64,000 nucleotides of DNA from DAMCZI01 sp032095175 (GTDB lineage: Bacteria > Bacillota > Clostridia > Clostridiales > Caloramatoraceae), in assembly GCA_032095175.1 (NCBI GenBank), contig DAMCZI010000011.1, positions 1 to 64,000 on the forward strand, read 5' to 3'. Position numbers and translations under genes: made by a program. The number at the start of each line of letters is the position of its first letter. Positions within the stretch are counted from its first letter, which is position 1. The notes beneath the pieces were generated by a model. That model was not told where the DNA came from. It was given only the letters and a program-made list of their open reading frames with translations, and did no database searches. Below are positions 9,149 to 18,367 of this stretch, piece after piece.

Positions 9149-12100
9149 TTATTTCATTGCTGCCATGTTCTTGTAGTTGTCTAATCTATCCTTAAAGTCT
9201 TTTTCAGCCTTTTCATAAAGCTTTTCTGCTAATTCTGGCTTAACCTTAAGTAATGAAGCGTATCTAACTTCACCCATTAAGAAGTCCCTAACTGAACCTG
9301 TTGGTTCCTTTGAGTCAAGAGTGAATGGATTCTTTCCTTCATTCTTAAGCTCTGGGTTAAATCTGTATAGGTGCCAGTATCCTGTGTCAACAGCCTTCTT
9401 TGCTTCTAGCTGACTCTTACCCATACCAACCTTTATACCCTGGTTGATACATGGTGCGTAAGCAATTATAAGTGATGGACCATCATAAGCTTCAGCCTCA
9501 GTTACAGCCTTTATTAACTGGTTCTTGTCTGCACCCATTGCAACCTGTGCAACGTATACATAACCATAAGTTGTTGCCATAAGTCCAAGGTCCTTCTTCT
9601 TAGTGTTCTTTCCACCTGCTGCAAACTTAGCTATAGCAGCTGTTGGAGTAGCCTTTGATGACTGACCACCTGTATTTGAGTAAACTTCTGTATCAAGTAC
9701 GAATATGTTTACATTCTCGCCTGATGCAAGTACATGGTCAACTCCACCGTATCCGATGTCGTATGCCCAGCCGTCTCCTCCAAATATCCACTGTGATTTC
9801 TTTACAAGGTATCCCTTGTTCTTTAATATTTCTTCTGCAAGAGTCTTAGCTTCTCCTGAAAGCTTTGCTGCTTCTAAAGCTTCTACAAATTTGTCTGTAG
9901 CTTCTCTTGTAGTATCATTTACATCCTTATTTTCAAGGTAGAAGTTAACAGCATCCTTTAATGCTCCATCAACCATTCCCTTTAATTCGGAAACCATACC
10001 AACAACTTTTTCTCTTACTTGTCTGTGACCTACGAACATTCCAAGTCCATATTCAGCATTATCCTCAAATAATGAGTTAGCCCATGATGGACCCTGTCCC
10101 TTCTGGTTCTTGCAGTATGGCATTGAAGGTGCACTTCCACCCCAGATTGATGAACAACCTGTAGCGTTTGAAATCATCATTCTGTCTCCAAATAACTGAG
10201 TTAAAAGCTTGATGTATGGAGTTTCTCCACAACCTGCACAAGCTCCTGAGAACTCAAGGTATGGAACCTCAAACTGACTTCCCTTTACAGTCTTCTTGTT
10301 CATTGGGTTCTTCTTTTCTGGTAGCTTGAATGCATAGTCATAGCAAGCCTGTTCCTTTGTCTGCTCTTCAAGTGGCTTCATAACAAGAGCCTTACCCTTA
10401 GCTGCTGGACAAACTTCAGCACAGCTTCCACAACCTGTACAGTCAAGAACACTTACCTTTATACCAAACTGTAAGCTTTCGAAGTCCTTTCCGCCGTTTG
10501 CCTTTATAGTTTTGCATCCTTCTGGAGCATTCTTAACTTCTTCTTCAGTGAATAGGAATGGTCTAATAGCTGCATGTGGACATACAAGTGCACACTGGTT
10601 ACACTGTATACACATATCTGGCTGCCATTCTGGAACTGTAACAGCTATTCCTCTCTTCTCATATCTTGAAGTTCCAGCTGGGAATGTACCATCAACTAAA
10701 GTTGATAAAGCTTTTACTGATAGCTTGTCTCCTTCAAGGTTGTTCATTGGTTCAAGAATATTTTCTATGAATTCTGGAACATCCTTCTTTACAACTTCTT
10801 CATCAGCAGCGTTCTTCCAGCTTTCTGGTACATTAACCTTAACAAGCTTTTCAATTGCCTTATCGATAGCTGCATAGTTCATGTTAACTATCTTTTCACC
10901 CTTTAAGCCGTAGTTCTTAACAACTTCAGCCTTCATATGCTTAACTGCTTCTTCATATGGAATGATGTTAGCTATCTTGAAGAATGCAGACTGCATTACC
11001 ATGTTTATTCTACTTCCAAGTCCTATTTCACGTCCTAGGTCAACTGCATTTATTATATAGAACTCAATGTTGTTCTTTGCTATATATCTCTTCATTCTTC
11101 CTGGAATTGCCTTATCAAGCTCTTCAGCAGTGAAGTGGCAGTTTAGAAGGAACTTTCCACCCTTCTTAAGTCCTGTTAACATATCATATCTATATATATA
11201 TGATGTGTTATGGCATGCAACAAAATCAGCATTCATTATTAAATATGGTGATTTTATTGGCTTCTTTCCAAATCTTAAGTGTGATATTGTAACTCCACCT
11301 GACTTCTTTGAGTCATATGCAAAGTAAGCCTGTGCATACATGTTAGTGTTGTCACCAATTATCTTTATTGAGCTCTTGTTTGCTCCAACAGTACCATCGG
11401 AACCTAATCCATAGAACTTACATGCAACAGTTCCCTCTGGAGTAGTATCAACTTCTTCTCCAGTTGGAAGTGATTTAAATGTAAGATCATCAACGATTCC
11501 TAAAGTAAAGTCCTTCTTTGATTCATTGCTCTTTAGGTTTTCATAAACTGCTACTATATTAGCAGGTGTTGTTTCCTTTGAACCAAGTCCATATCTTCCA
11601 CCTATTATTACTGGCTTCTTTTCTACATCAAAGAATGCATTTCTTACATCCTGATATAATGGTTCTCCTGCTGATCCTGGTTCCTTTGTTCTATCTAAAA
11701 CAGCAATCTTCTTAACTGTCTTTGGCATAGCTTCAAGTAACTTTTCAGTTACAAATGGTCTGAATAGGTGTACCTTTACAAGACCTACCTTTTCTCCCTT
11801 TGCCATTAAGTAATCTATTGTTTCTTCAATTGTGTCACATACTGAACCCATTGCAACTATTACATTTTCAGCATCTGCTGCTCCGTAGTAGTTGAATAGC
11901 TTGTAATCTCTTCCTGTAAGCTTGCTTATTTCACTCATGTAGTTCTCAACTATTGCTGGAACTGCTTCGTAGTATTTGTTTGAAGCTTCTCTTCCCTGGA
12001 AGTAGATATCTGGGTTTTGAGCTGTACCACGAGTTACAGGGTTGTCTGGTGTTAATGCTCTGTTTCTGAAAGCATTCACTTCATCCATATCAACTAAATT

Positions 12101-12676
12101 CTTTAATTCATCATACTCTAAAAGTTCAACCTTCTGGTATTCATGTGAAGTTCTAAATCCATCAAAGAAGTGCATGAATGGCACTCTTCCCTTTATAGCT
12201 GAAAGATGTGCAACTGCTGCAAGATCCATAGCTTCCTGAACACTGTTTGATGCAAGCATAGCAAAACCTGTCTGACGGCATGCCATAACGTCTTGATGGT
12301 CACCGAATATTGATAACGCGTTTGTAGCAAGTGCTCTTGCTGAAACGTGGAAAACTCCAGGTAAAAGTTCTCCTGAGATTTTGTACATGTTAGGAATCAT
12401 AAGAAGTAATCCCTGTGATGCTGTAAATGTAGTTGTTAATGCTCCTGCCTGTAATGAACCATGAACAGTTCCTGAAGCACCAGCTTCTGACTGCATTTCA
12501 ACTACTTTTACTTCCTGTCCGAAGATGTTCTTTCTTCCCTGTGAGCTCCATTCATCAACATGTTCTGCCATTGGTGATGATGGAGTAATAGGGTAAATTG
12601 CTGATACGTCAGTAAAGGCATAGGCAACATGAGCGGCAGCGGTATTACCGTCCATTGTCTTCATTTTTCTTGACAT
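9149..12676 (-). CDS. nifJ: Pyruvate:ferredoxin (flavodoxin) oxidoreductase
   Basis: A 1175-residue single-chain PFOR that oxidises pyruvate with CoA to acetyl-CoA and CO2 and reduces ferredoxin, the central step of clostridial fermentation. Two [4Fe-4S] motifs are complete: C689/C692/C695/C699 and C746/C749/C752/C756. A third cluster begins at CAGCGETPY (near 835). The thiamine-diphosphate-binding GDGWAYDIGYGG block lies near 990, followed by DTEVYSNTGGQSS. The N-terminal YPITPSSPMAEH pyruvate-binding motif is intact. It is monocistronic with two tandem terminators. Codon use looks strongly biased, as expected for an abundant enzyme. Confidence 0.97.
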   Translation of the reverse strand: MSRKMKTMDGNTAAAHVAYAFTDVSAIYPITPSSPMAEHVDEWSSQGRKNIFGQEVKVVEMQSEAGASGTVHGSLQAGALTTTFTASQGLLLMIPNMYKISGELLPGVFHVSARALATNALSIFGDHQDVMACRQTGFAMLASNSVQEAMDLAAVAHLSAIKGRVPFMHFFDGFRTSHEYQKVELLEYDELKNLVDMDEVNAFRNRALTPDNPVTRGTAQNPDIYFQGREASNKYYEAVPAIVENYMSEISKLTGRDYKLFNYYGAADAENVIVAMGSVCDTIEETIDYLMAKGEKVGLVKVHLFRPFVTEKLLEAMPKTVKKIAVLDRTKEPGSAGEPLYQDVRNAFFDVEKKPVIIGGRYGLGSKETTPANIVAVYENLKSNESKKDFTLGIVDDLTFKSLPTGEEVDTTPEGTVACKFYGLGSDGTVGANKSSIKIIGDNTNMYAQAYFAYDSKKSGGVTISHLRFGKKPIKSPYLIMNADFVACHNTSYIYRYDMLTGLKKGGKFLLNCHFTAEELDKAIPGRMKRYIAKNNIEFYIINAVDLGREIGLGSRINMVMQSAFFKIANIIPYEEAVKHMKAEVVKNYGLKGEKIVNMNYAAIDKAIEKLVKVNVPESWKNAADEEVVKKDVPEFIENILEPMNNLEGDKLSVKALSTLVDGTFPAGTSRYEKRGIAVTVPEWQPDMCIQCNQCALVCPHAAIRPFLFTEEEVKNAPEGCKTIKANGGKDFESLQFGIKVSVLDCTGCGSCAEVCPAAKGKALVMKPLEEQTKEQACYDYAFKLPEKKNPMNKKTVKGSQFEVPYLEFSGACAGCGETPYIKLLTQLFGDRMMISNATGCSSIWGGSAPSMPYCKNQKGQGPSWANSLFEDNAEYGLGMFVGHRQVREKVVGMVSELKGMVDGALKDAVNFYLENKDVNDTTREATDKFVEALEAAKLSGEAKTLAEEILKNKGYLVKKSQWIFGGDGWAYDIGYGGVDHVLASGENVNIFVLDTEVYSNTGGQSSKATPTAAIAKFAAGGKNTKKKDLGLMATTYGYVYVAQVAMGADKNQLIKAVTEAEAYDGPSLIIAYAPCINQGIKVGMGKSQLEAKKAVDTGYWHLYRFNPELKNEGKNPFTLDSKEPTGSVRDFLMGEVRYASLLKVKPELAEKLYEKAEKDFKDRLDNYKNMAAMK

Positions 12677-12737
12677 AAAATCCCTTCTTTCGCGTTTTTC
12701 ATCTTATATTCAGATGATTTTTTAACACTATTTATCG

Positions 12738-12789
12738 ATGGTCAATTTTTTAATTAACCTTTAAAAAAATCAATTAAGAATTTGACCAT
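12738..12789. promoter_or_regulatory. Dyad upstream of PFOR
   Basis: atggtcaatttttta...and the mirrored ...aagaatttgaccat form an imperfect dyad with arms of about 20 bp, 62 bp upstream of the PFOR start. It could be an mRNA leader hairpin or an operator. I see no match to a regulator motif I know. Confidence 0.4.
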
Positions 12790-12965
12790 GTAAACATAGT
12801 TGGTTTTTTGAGTTTTCAAGTCTGTCAATATGCCCTATGCAATAAGTTTTATGTAAAATTACAATACCTAACCCTATTTACTCTTTATAGCCATCCTGTG
12901 GTCAAAACAATAATTAGGCCTGTCCAACAAGTAAATATATTGAGAATTCAAAGGTATTGTTTATG

Positions 12966-13013
12966 GGCTGTTTAAGTTGTGATATAGTTTTAACAAACTA
13001 TTATATAACAGCC
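12966..13013. repeat. 48-bp inverted repeat
   Basis: ggctgtt...tgatatagttt and aaactattatat-aacagcc pair across a 4-nt loop. It lies in the 595-bp gene-free gap between PFOR and the SIS gene, together with a smaller hairpin at 13052-13080 (cactct...agagtg). Neither has an assigned role. Confidence 0.4.
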
Positions 13014-13133
13014 TTGAAAGTTAGTGCTTTATTGCCTTTTTTAAAATGCAACACTCTAACAACTAAATTGTAACAGAGTGATTTTTCCATGTCAAGGTAT
13101 GGCGCATAAGGTAAAAAAGAAGAAATTACAGCA

Positions 13134-13167
13134 AAAAAACCTGTATTAAAACACAGGCTTTTTTTCT
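13134..13167 (-). terminator. Terminator of the EIICB-malY-SIS operon
   Basis: cctgt(g)...acagg hairpin (13140-13157) with T runs on both strands, so it could work in either direction. It lies about 105 bp after the SIS gene. Confidence 0.65.
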
Positions 13168-13271
13168 AGAATGATACACCCAAAAAATGAATGTTAATTT
13201 TTAAACATTGCTATAGCCATTATGAGAATATTTCATATCCAACTACATGCATCAGATAGAACCTGTATTAT

Positions 13272-13859
13272 TTATTTTTCAAGCATCTTTCCTAAGCTTC
13301 CACCTGGATGGAATTTATGAAAGTCTTCTTTTGTAAAGCTTCTTGCTTTAGAAACCGCACAAGCAATAGAATCACCAAGCACCAATGCTACCGTAGTAGA
13401 TGAGGTTGGTGCCAGATTATTTTGATCAGCTTCCTGAGGTTTATCATATATCAAACAATAATCGCATTTTTTTGCCAATGCAGAATCTACGTTACCAGTA
13501 AATGCAATAGTTTTACTTCCTATCTTTTTGATATATGGGATTGTGTTAATTACTTCACAGGTATTTCCACTATTTGAAAGCAAAATTACTATATCTTGCT
13601 CTTCAATCATTCCTAAATCACCATGCACACTTTCCGTAGCATGAACAAAAAAGCTTGGAATTCCTAAGCTGGCAAATGAAGCAGCCAACTTTTTCCCTAT
13701 ATGTCCAGACTTTCCAACGCCTAGAAATACTATTTTCCCTTTACAATTGTAGATAAGTTCTGCAACTGTATTATACTCATCCTTAAAATTGCAAATTAGA
13801 TTCTCAATTGCTTTTGATTCACATTTAATTGTTTGCAATATGCTTTCTTTAAAATCCAT
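13272..13859 (-). CDS. SIS-domain sugar-phosphate isomerase, KpsF/GutQ type without CBS domains
   Basis: A 195-residue protein with one SIS domain. GVGKSGHIGKKLA (near 48-60), SVHGDLGMI (near 78) and LSNSGNT (near 94) closely follow the arabinose-5-phosphate isomerase family (KdsD/GutQ), but the usual C-terminal CBS pair is missing. Single-domain enzymes of this kind occur in clostridia that lack lipopolysaccharide, where they probably serve sugar uptake rather than Kdo synthesis. It is the last gene of the PTS operon, 11 bp after the MalY-like gene. An aldose-ketose phosphate isomerisation of the imported sugar is likely; the substrate is unknown. Confidence 0.78.
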   Translation of the reverse strand: MDFKESILQTIKCESKAIENLICNFKDEYNTVAELIYNCKGKIVFLGVGKSGHIGKKLAASFASLGIPSFFVHATESVHGDLGMIEEQDIVILLSNSGNTCEVINTIPYIKKIGSKTIAFTGNVDSALAKKCDYCLIYDKPQEADQNNLAPTSSTTVALVLGDSIACAVSKARSFTKEDFHKFHPGGSLGKMLEK

Positions 13860-13870
13860 AATGCTATTCC

Positions 13871-15052
13871 CTACTTTCTATCTTTAAGATACTGGACTGT
13901 TTTATAAACCCTATTCAATCCATCCCTAACCTTATCTAGCGAACAACCTACATTAAATCTTAAGTAATACTCTCCACCCTCTCCATAGGTGTTGCCTGGC
14001 ATAATTGCTACTTTCCCAACATGAATCAATGCATCCTGGAAGTCCTTGCTGTTAATATTTAACTTTTTAAAATTTATCCAAGCAAAGTAGCAGCTTTCTG
14101 GCATAACTATAGTTAATTCAGGAATATTTTCCTCTAAATATTTTTTTACAAATGTAAGATTTTTCTGCAGATGTACTAGAAGCTCATCTATCCAGTATTC
14201 ACACTTATCATATGCAGCAGTTGTAGCCAAAACATTTAAAATCGCTGGCGAATTCACAAAATCCCTGTAGCGTGTAATATTTTCAAATTTTTGTGCAATA
14301 TCCTGCTCTGGAAGGATGATATAGGATCCTGTTAAAGCAGGAATATTAAAGGTCTTTGATGGCGAACTGCAAATTACAATGTGTATATCTTTTGAGTCTG
14401 CCACCTTTAGAATCGGTGTCATATTTTTATGGTAAACTATATCCATGTGAATATCATCGGAAATAATATCAACACCATATTTTTTACAAATGGAAACCAT
14501 TTGTGTTAACTCTGTTCCACTCCATACCTTCCCAATTGGATTATGAGGATTACATAAAATAAATACCTTTGATTGTTTGCATTTTTCCTCAAAGTCTTTG
14601 TAATCAATAGAATATACTCCATCATTATTAATTAAGGAAGATTTAACTAGTGTTCGATTATTATTTTTAATAACATCGAAAAAAGCATTATATGAAGGTG
14701 TTAATAACAATACTCCATCATTTATCTCGCTGAACAATTCCAAACATTTACTTACAGAATAGATTACACTTGGACTGTAATAAATCCATTCAGGCTGTAT
14801 CTCCGTCTGAAATCTGCGGCGGTACCATCCGCAGATGGAACCACGATAATCATCATGTTTCCATCTGCTGTACCCTAAAACCCTATGATTCAAACGTTCC
14901 ATTAATACCTGAGAAATCTCTTCTGGATACTCCAAATCCATATCAGAAATAGTAAATGGGAGCAAACCTTTTTCATGAAAGCGATCTTCAACATAATCCC
15001 ATTGCGTACAATAAGTGTTTGTTCTATCTACTTTCTTATTAAAATCAACCAT
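13871..15052 (-). CDS. MalY/PatB-type aminotransferase, C-S beta-lyase
   Basis: A 393-residue fold-type I PLP enzyme of the PatB/MalY subgroup. It shows the N-terminal PFTISDMDLEYPEEI, CNPHNPIGKVW, ISDDIHMDIVY and the PLP lysine in SSPSKTFNIPAL (about residue 231). MalY in E. coli is both a cystathionine beta-lyase and a modulator of maltose regulation, and is encoded next to the PTS protein MalX; the same pairing is seen here. The start codon lies one base after the EIICB stop, so translation is coupled. Whether it has a role in sulfur metabolism or in regulation of this PTS cannot be told from sequence. Confidence 0.82.
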   Translation of the reverse strand: MVDFNKKVDRTNTYCTQWDYVEDRFHEKGLLPFTISDMDLEYPEEISQVLMERLNHRVLGYSRWKHDDYRGSICGWYRRRFQTEIQPEWIYYSPSVIYSVSKCLELFSEINDGVLLLTPSYNAFFDVIKNNNRTLVKSSLINNDGVYSIDYKDFEEKCKQSKVFILCNPHNPIGKVWSGTELTQMVSICKKYGVDIISDDIHMDIVYHKNMTPILKVADSKDIHIVICSSPSKTFNIPALTGSYIILPEQDIAQKFENITRYRDFVNSPAILNVLATTAAYDKCEYWIDELLVHLQKNLTFVKKYLEENIPELTIVMPESCYFAWINFKKLNINSKDFQDALIHVGKVAIMPGNTYGEGGEYYLRFNVGCSLDKVRDGLNRVYKTVQYLKDRK

Positions 15053-15053
15053 T

Positions 15054-16625
15054 TTACATCTCCATAGCCTTATTAACTTGTTTTCTTAATGCGTAAACTT
15101 GAGTTCCTACAATAACTTGAATTGTGTGTTCATCAAGATGAACAACAGCAATTCCTCCAGCAGCTTTTACTGCTTCTTCTTTGACCAGTGATACATCCTT
15201 CAACTCTAATCTTAATCTTGTTACACAGTTATCAATAGAAATAATGTTATCTTTTCCACCTAAAGCAGCAAGCATTTGCTGACCTTTATAAGTAGATAAG
15301 TTTTGAAAATCATTTTCTCCATTACCCTGAATAACAGCAACATCATCATCTTCTCTACCTGGAGTTTTAATGTTAAATTTAACAATTGCCCATTTAAATA
15401 TAAAATAGTATAGTACTGCATAGCCTAATGCAAAAATAACAGCAATTGGCCATCCTGTTTTAACACCACGCAATACACCAAAGCTAATAAACTGAATTAT
15501 GTCTCCTGTGAATCCCATTTTTACTCCTAAATAAGGAAGAACCATGTTTGCAAAGCCATTTAGGAATGTGTGTACTAAGAATAATGGCCAGCATGCAAAT
15601 AAGAACAAGAATTCAATTGGTTCACTGATACCACCAATAATTACAGTTAATGCACCAGAAATCAAAAGACCCTTAACGGCCTTACGTTTTTCTGGTTTTG
15701 CGCAACGATACATTGCAAAAGCTGCACCAACCAAACCATACTGAATCATTAGCTTACCTTGTTCCATTTTACCAGCAAGATCTAAAGGTATAATTTGATT
15801 ATTTTTTACATATGCCATGAACATATTCAATGTTCCATAGTATTCCTGTCCACCAATAACTGCTGTACCACCTACAGGAGTAAATCTGAAGGTTGACGTA
15901 ACTAGATGGTTCAATCCAAACGGGATTGTTAAACGCTCAGCTGCAGCATATGCAAAATATCCTATTGGTCCAGAAGATGAAATCCATTGACCAATCATTT
16001 TTACAAAGTTGAAGAATGGAGGCCATACAAATGGAACTATTAGACCAACTCCACCCATAACAAACAGCATTGCAATTGGAACAAGACGTGGACCGCTATA
16101 AAATCCTAATGATTCTGGTATTTTCAGATTACTAATTTTATTGTATAAAGCATAAACTATTAAACCTGTTATAATACCACCCAGAACACTGGTATTGTAT
16201 GTCTGAATACCCAAAATCATGGACTGTCCAAATTCCTGCATCTTCTCCGCTGGTGCAAGTTTTCCAGCTGCTTGTAGATAGAAATTTGTGCCTAAATGCA
16301 TTGCCATAAATCCAACTAAACCGGCAAATGCACCATACTCCTTTTCCTCCTTTAATAACCCAAGAGGAATTGCCATTGCAAATAATGCTCCTAGATTAGT
16401 AAAAGCAAATGCCCCCATATTGAGCATAAATTTAAAGAACGTGTTAACAACTGGGGTCCCTAGAAATGGAATCATTTCAATCATTTTCGCATCTGTTAAA
16501 CCTGCACCTAAACCAAGCATCATTCCAGAAACACTTAACAATGCGATTGGAAACATGAATGTCTTACCTAACATCTGAAAAAATTGCCATGTTCCTTTTT
16601 TCTTTGTTTTCTTTGTGTTTTTCAT
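15054..16625 (-). CDS. PTS glucose-family EIICB (MalX/GlvC-like)
   Basis: A 523-residue membrane permease with an EIIC part (about 1-420, ten or so hydrophobic segments, GGISEPIEFLFLF near residue 330) and a C-terminal EIIB domain with the phosphorylated C467 in DNCVTRLRLEL. There is no EIIA domain; a free EIIA is encoded divergently at 17857-18330. The EIIC resembles the maltose/alpha-glucoside branch rather than a pure glucose permease, but the substrate is not certain. The gene is preceded by a RAT/terminator pair, so the LicT-type protein should control it by antitermination. Confidence 0.85.
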   Translation of the reverse strand: MKNTKKTKKKGTWQFFQMLGKTFMFPIALLSVSGMMLGLGAGLTDAKMIEMIPFLGTPVVNTFFKFMLNMGAFAFTNLGALFAMAIPLGLLKEEKEYGAFAGLVGFMAMHLGTNFYLQAAGKLAPAEKMQEFGQSMILGIQTYNTSVLGGIITGLIVYALYNKISNLKIPESLGFYSGPRLVPIAMLFVMGGVGLIVPFVWPPFFNFVKMIGQWISSSGPIGYFAYAAAERLTIPFGLNHLVTSTFRFTPVGGTAVIGGQEYYGTLNMFMAYVKNNQIIPLDLAGKMEQGKLMIQYGLVGAAFAMYRCAKPEKRKAVKGLLISGALTVIIGGISEPIEFLFLFACWPLFLVHTFLNGFANMVLPYLGVKMGFTGDIIQFISFGVLRGVKTGWPIAVIFALGYAVLYYFIFKWAIVKFNIKTPGREDDDVAVIQGNGENDFQNLSTYKGQQMLAALGGKDNIISIDNCVTRLRLELKDVSLVKEEAVKAAGGIAVVHLDEHTIQVIVGTQVYALRKQVNKAMEM

Positions 16626-16653
16626 TTTTGTTCTCCTTTCTTATAAAAAAATA

Positions 16654-16700
16654 AAGACCTAACCAAAAGGATATATATGCATCCTTTTGATTAAGGTCTT
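16654..16700 (-). terminator. Antitermination-controlled terminator before EIICB
   Basis: The arms aagacct-aaccaaaaggat and their complement enclose a short loop and are followed on the minus strand by a T-rich run. The 5' arm shares ggcaagacc bases with the RAT, so RAT folding and terminator folding exclude each other. Confidence 0.8.
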
Positions 16701-16720
16701 GCCTTCTTCAGTAACAATCC
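16695..16720 (-). promoter_or_regulatory. RAT antiterminator site 1
   Basis: On the minus strand GGATTGTTACTG ... GGCAAGACC matches the ribonucleic antiterminator consensus of the BglG/LicT family. Its first G is also the last base of the regulator's TAG stop codon, so the site begins exactly where the antiterminator gene ends. Confidence 0.85.
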
Positions 16721-17553
16721 TAATCAATAAGTTTTAATATGTGTATCATTACATAGAAGCTCTCCTGCTTTGATACTTCATATTCGTAGTTATCTAAAAT
16801 AAATTCTTTAATTTTTTTAATACATTTTTGCATGTTTTTATTTTTCTCTAAAACCATCTGGTAGAAATTTTCATCCATATTTGAAATAACATAACTCGAA
16901 TCATTATTCAAAACTCGCTTTGCCAAATATTTTAAATGTGTTTTAAATCTTATACAGTCAAAATCATCATCATCAATACTTATAGAAAAAGTTGACTTTA
17001 CTATTTCAATAATTTCTTTGCTAATATTAATAATTTCACTTGCTACTCCCTGATTTCCTCCGACTTGTGAATTAACAATGTGCATTGCAATGTAACCGGC
17101 TTCATCTTCTGGAAGTAGAATACCTGTTTTTTCAAAAATGTGTTCAAGAGCCCAAACTCCTATCTGATATTCTTTCCTATAAAGCGTTTTTATTTCAGAA
17201 AGAAGTAAGTTCGGCATTTTAATGTTTTTCTTTTCTCGTTCAATGGCAAATGAAATATGATCAGTTAAGAAAATAATCATTTGATTTCCTAGTATCTGAC
17301 CAATCACCTCACAAGCTCTGTCATAAATGCTTTCCGAAATTTCCAAATATTCCAAGGGTGTATTTTGCAGGATTCGATATAATTTGTTTTTCTCGAAATT
17401 ATCAATAATGTATTTCTTTTCAATCTTTTCAACATCGATGATGTCTCCAATCTTTTTCTTGAACCCAATACCTGAACCTGTTACCACCATCTCAGTTTTA
17501 TCTTCGGCAACTGTGGCTACTGTGTTATTGTTAAAAACTTTAATTATCTTCAT
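16720..17553 (-). CDS. BglG/LicT-family transcription antiterminator
   Basis: A 277-residue RNA-binding regulator. An N-terminal co-antiterminator domain (1-60, FNNNTVATVAED) is followed by PRD1 (H99, H158) and PRD2 (H206, H271). It would bind the RAT sites in its own leader (17611-17639) and before the EIICB gene (16695-16720), prevent terminator folding, and be controlled by phosphorylation of the PRD histidines through HPr and the EIICB. The AGGGAG ribosome site sits just after the leader terminator. The domain layout and all four histidines are intact. Confidence 0.9.
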   Translation of the reverse strand: MKIIKVFNNNTVATVAEDKTEMVVTGSGIGFKKKIGDIIDVEKIEKKYIIDNFEKNKLYRILQNTPLEYLEISESIYDRACEVIGQILGNQMIIFLTDHISFAIEREKKNIKMPNLLLSEIKTLYRKEYQIGVWALEHIFEKTGILLPEDEAGYIAMHIVNSQVGGNQGVASEIINISKEIIEIVKSTFSISIDDDDFDCIRFKTHLKYLAKRVLNNDSSYVISNMDENFYQMVLEKNKNMQKCIKKIKEFILDNYEYEVSKQESFYVMIHILKLID

Positions 17554-17576
17554 ATCTCCCTCCGATAAAAAGAAAA

Positions 17577-17613
17577 ACCTACCATAGCCGATATAAATCG
17601 TCCATAAGTAGGT
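17577..17613 (-). terminator. Leader terminator of the antiterminator gene
   Basis: acctacc (17577-17583) and gtaggt (17608-17613) form the stem; a U-rich tract follows on the minus strand. The right arm overlaps the RAT. Confidence 0.75.
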
Positions 17614-17639
17614 CTTGCCTGATTACTCAGTAACAATCC
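17611..17639 (-). promoter_or_regulatory. RAT antiterminator site 2
   Basis: The minus strand reads GGATTGTTACTG, a short loop, then CAGGCAAGACC, an almost canonical RAT. It is in the leader of the antiterminator gene itself, implying autoregulation. Confidence 0.88.
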
Positions 17640-17790
17640 GTGCATCAATATTTATTAATTATTATTATATTTGCCTTCTTTTGCTTTGTCAACATCAATA
17701 TTAAATATTTAATATTTTCTGAATATTCTATAGCCATAAGTTTCTATGTTCCTATTGACAGTTTAATTTTTCAAAGCTAAAATGTTTGTA

Positions 17791-17814
17791 ACGTGTTACT
17801 TTTAGTAGGCATGA
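17791..17814 (+). promoter_or_regulatory. RAT-like site 3 before EIIA
   Basis: On the plus strand GTTACT (17795-17800), a few bases, then AGTAGGCATGAG share the GTTACT...AGGCA core and spacing of the two canonical RATs. The 3' part overlaps the left arm of the terminator hairpin at 17808. The 5' GGAT is not conserved, so this is a weaker call. Confidence 0.45.
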
Positions 17815-17842
17815 GTTTTTTGCGAAACTCATGCCTTTTTTT
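17808..17842 (+). terminator. Attenuator-like hairpin before EIIA
   Basis: ggcatgagttt and aaactcatgcc form a perfect 11-bp stem followed by TTTTTTT, and the AGGAGG ribosome site of the EIIA gene comes right after. Nothing needs terminating here except the EIIA leader, so it is probably a regulated attenuator. Confidence 0.75.
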
Positions 17843-17856
17843 ATAGGAGGTAAAAA

Positions 17857-18330
17857 ATGTTTAATTTATTCAAAAAAAGTCATCAAATAAAAGCTCCAAT
17901 CAATGGAACAGTAATCTCTTTGGAAGATATAAATGATCCTGTATTTTCTAAGAAAATAATGGGTGATGGTGCTGCTATAAAGCCTACTGGTGATACTATA
18001 TATTCACCTATAAATGCAACAGTTACATTAATTGCAGAAACAAAACATGCAATTGGTCTTTTAACAAACGATGGTCTGGAAATATTGATTCATGTTGGAT
18101 TAGACACGGTATTTTTAAAAGGAGAAGGCTTTACACCACTAGTAAAAGCAAACCAAAAAGTTACAACTGGTACACCACTATTAAAAATAAATCGAGCTCT
18201 TATGGAAGAAAAAGGGGCAAACCTGATAACTCCTATTATAATCACAAACACAAATGGAATGGCCCTTTCCTTCGAAAACATTAATGCAAATGTTGAAGCA
18301 AACAAGGATGTTATTATTTCCTATAAATAG
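17857..18330 (+). CDS. PTS glucose-type EIIA (Crr/PtsG-IIA domain protein)
   Basis: A 157-residue cytoplasmic EIIA of the glucose family. H64 (TKHAIGLLT) and the phosphorylated H79 (EILIHVGLDTVFLKG) are both present. It supplies the EIIA function missing from the EIICB at 15054-16625 and is transcribed divergently from that operon. It has a very good ribosome site (AGGAGG) just behind an attenuator-like hairpin with a RAT-like element, so it probably belongs to the same antitermination regulon. Confidence 0.9.
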   Translation: MFNLFKKSHQIKAPINGTVISLEDINDPVFSKKIMGDGAAIKPTGDTIYSPINATVTLIAETKHAIGLLTNDGLEILIHVGLDTVFLKGEGFTPLVKANQKVTTGTPLLKINRALMEEKGANLITPIIITNTNGMALSFENINANVEANKDVIISYK

Positions 18331-18367
18331 TTAATGTGAACCTTCATCATACTTCTTTTAGTTATTG

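Noticed and set aside
10512..10877. 121-codon open frame on the plus strand
   Set aside because: Antisense to the PFOR gene; no start signal. The PFOR frame has intact catalytic motifs.
12960..13020. Rex-type redox operator (ttgt...taacaa)
   Set aside because: The half sites are two bases too far apart for the usual Rex spacing and one half is mismatched; the sequence is better explained as part of a 48-bp hairpin.
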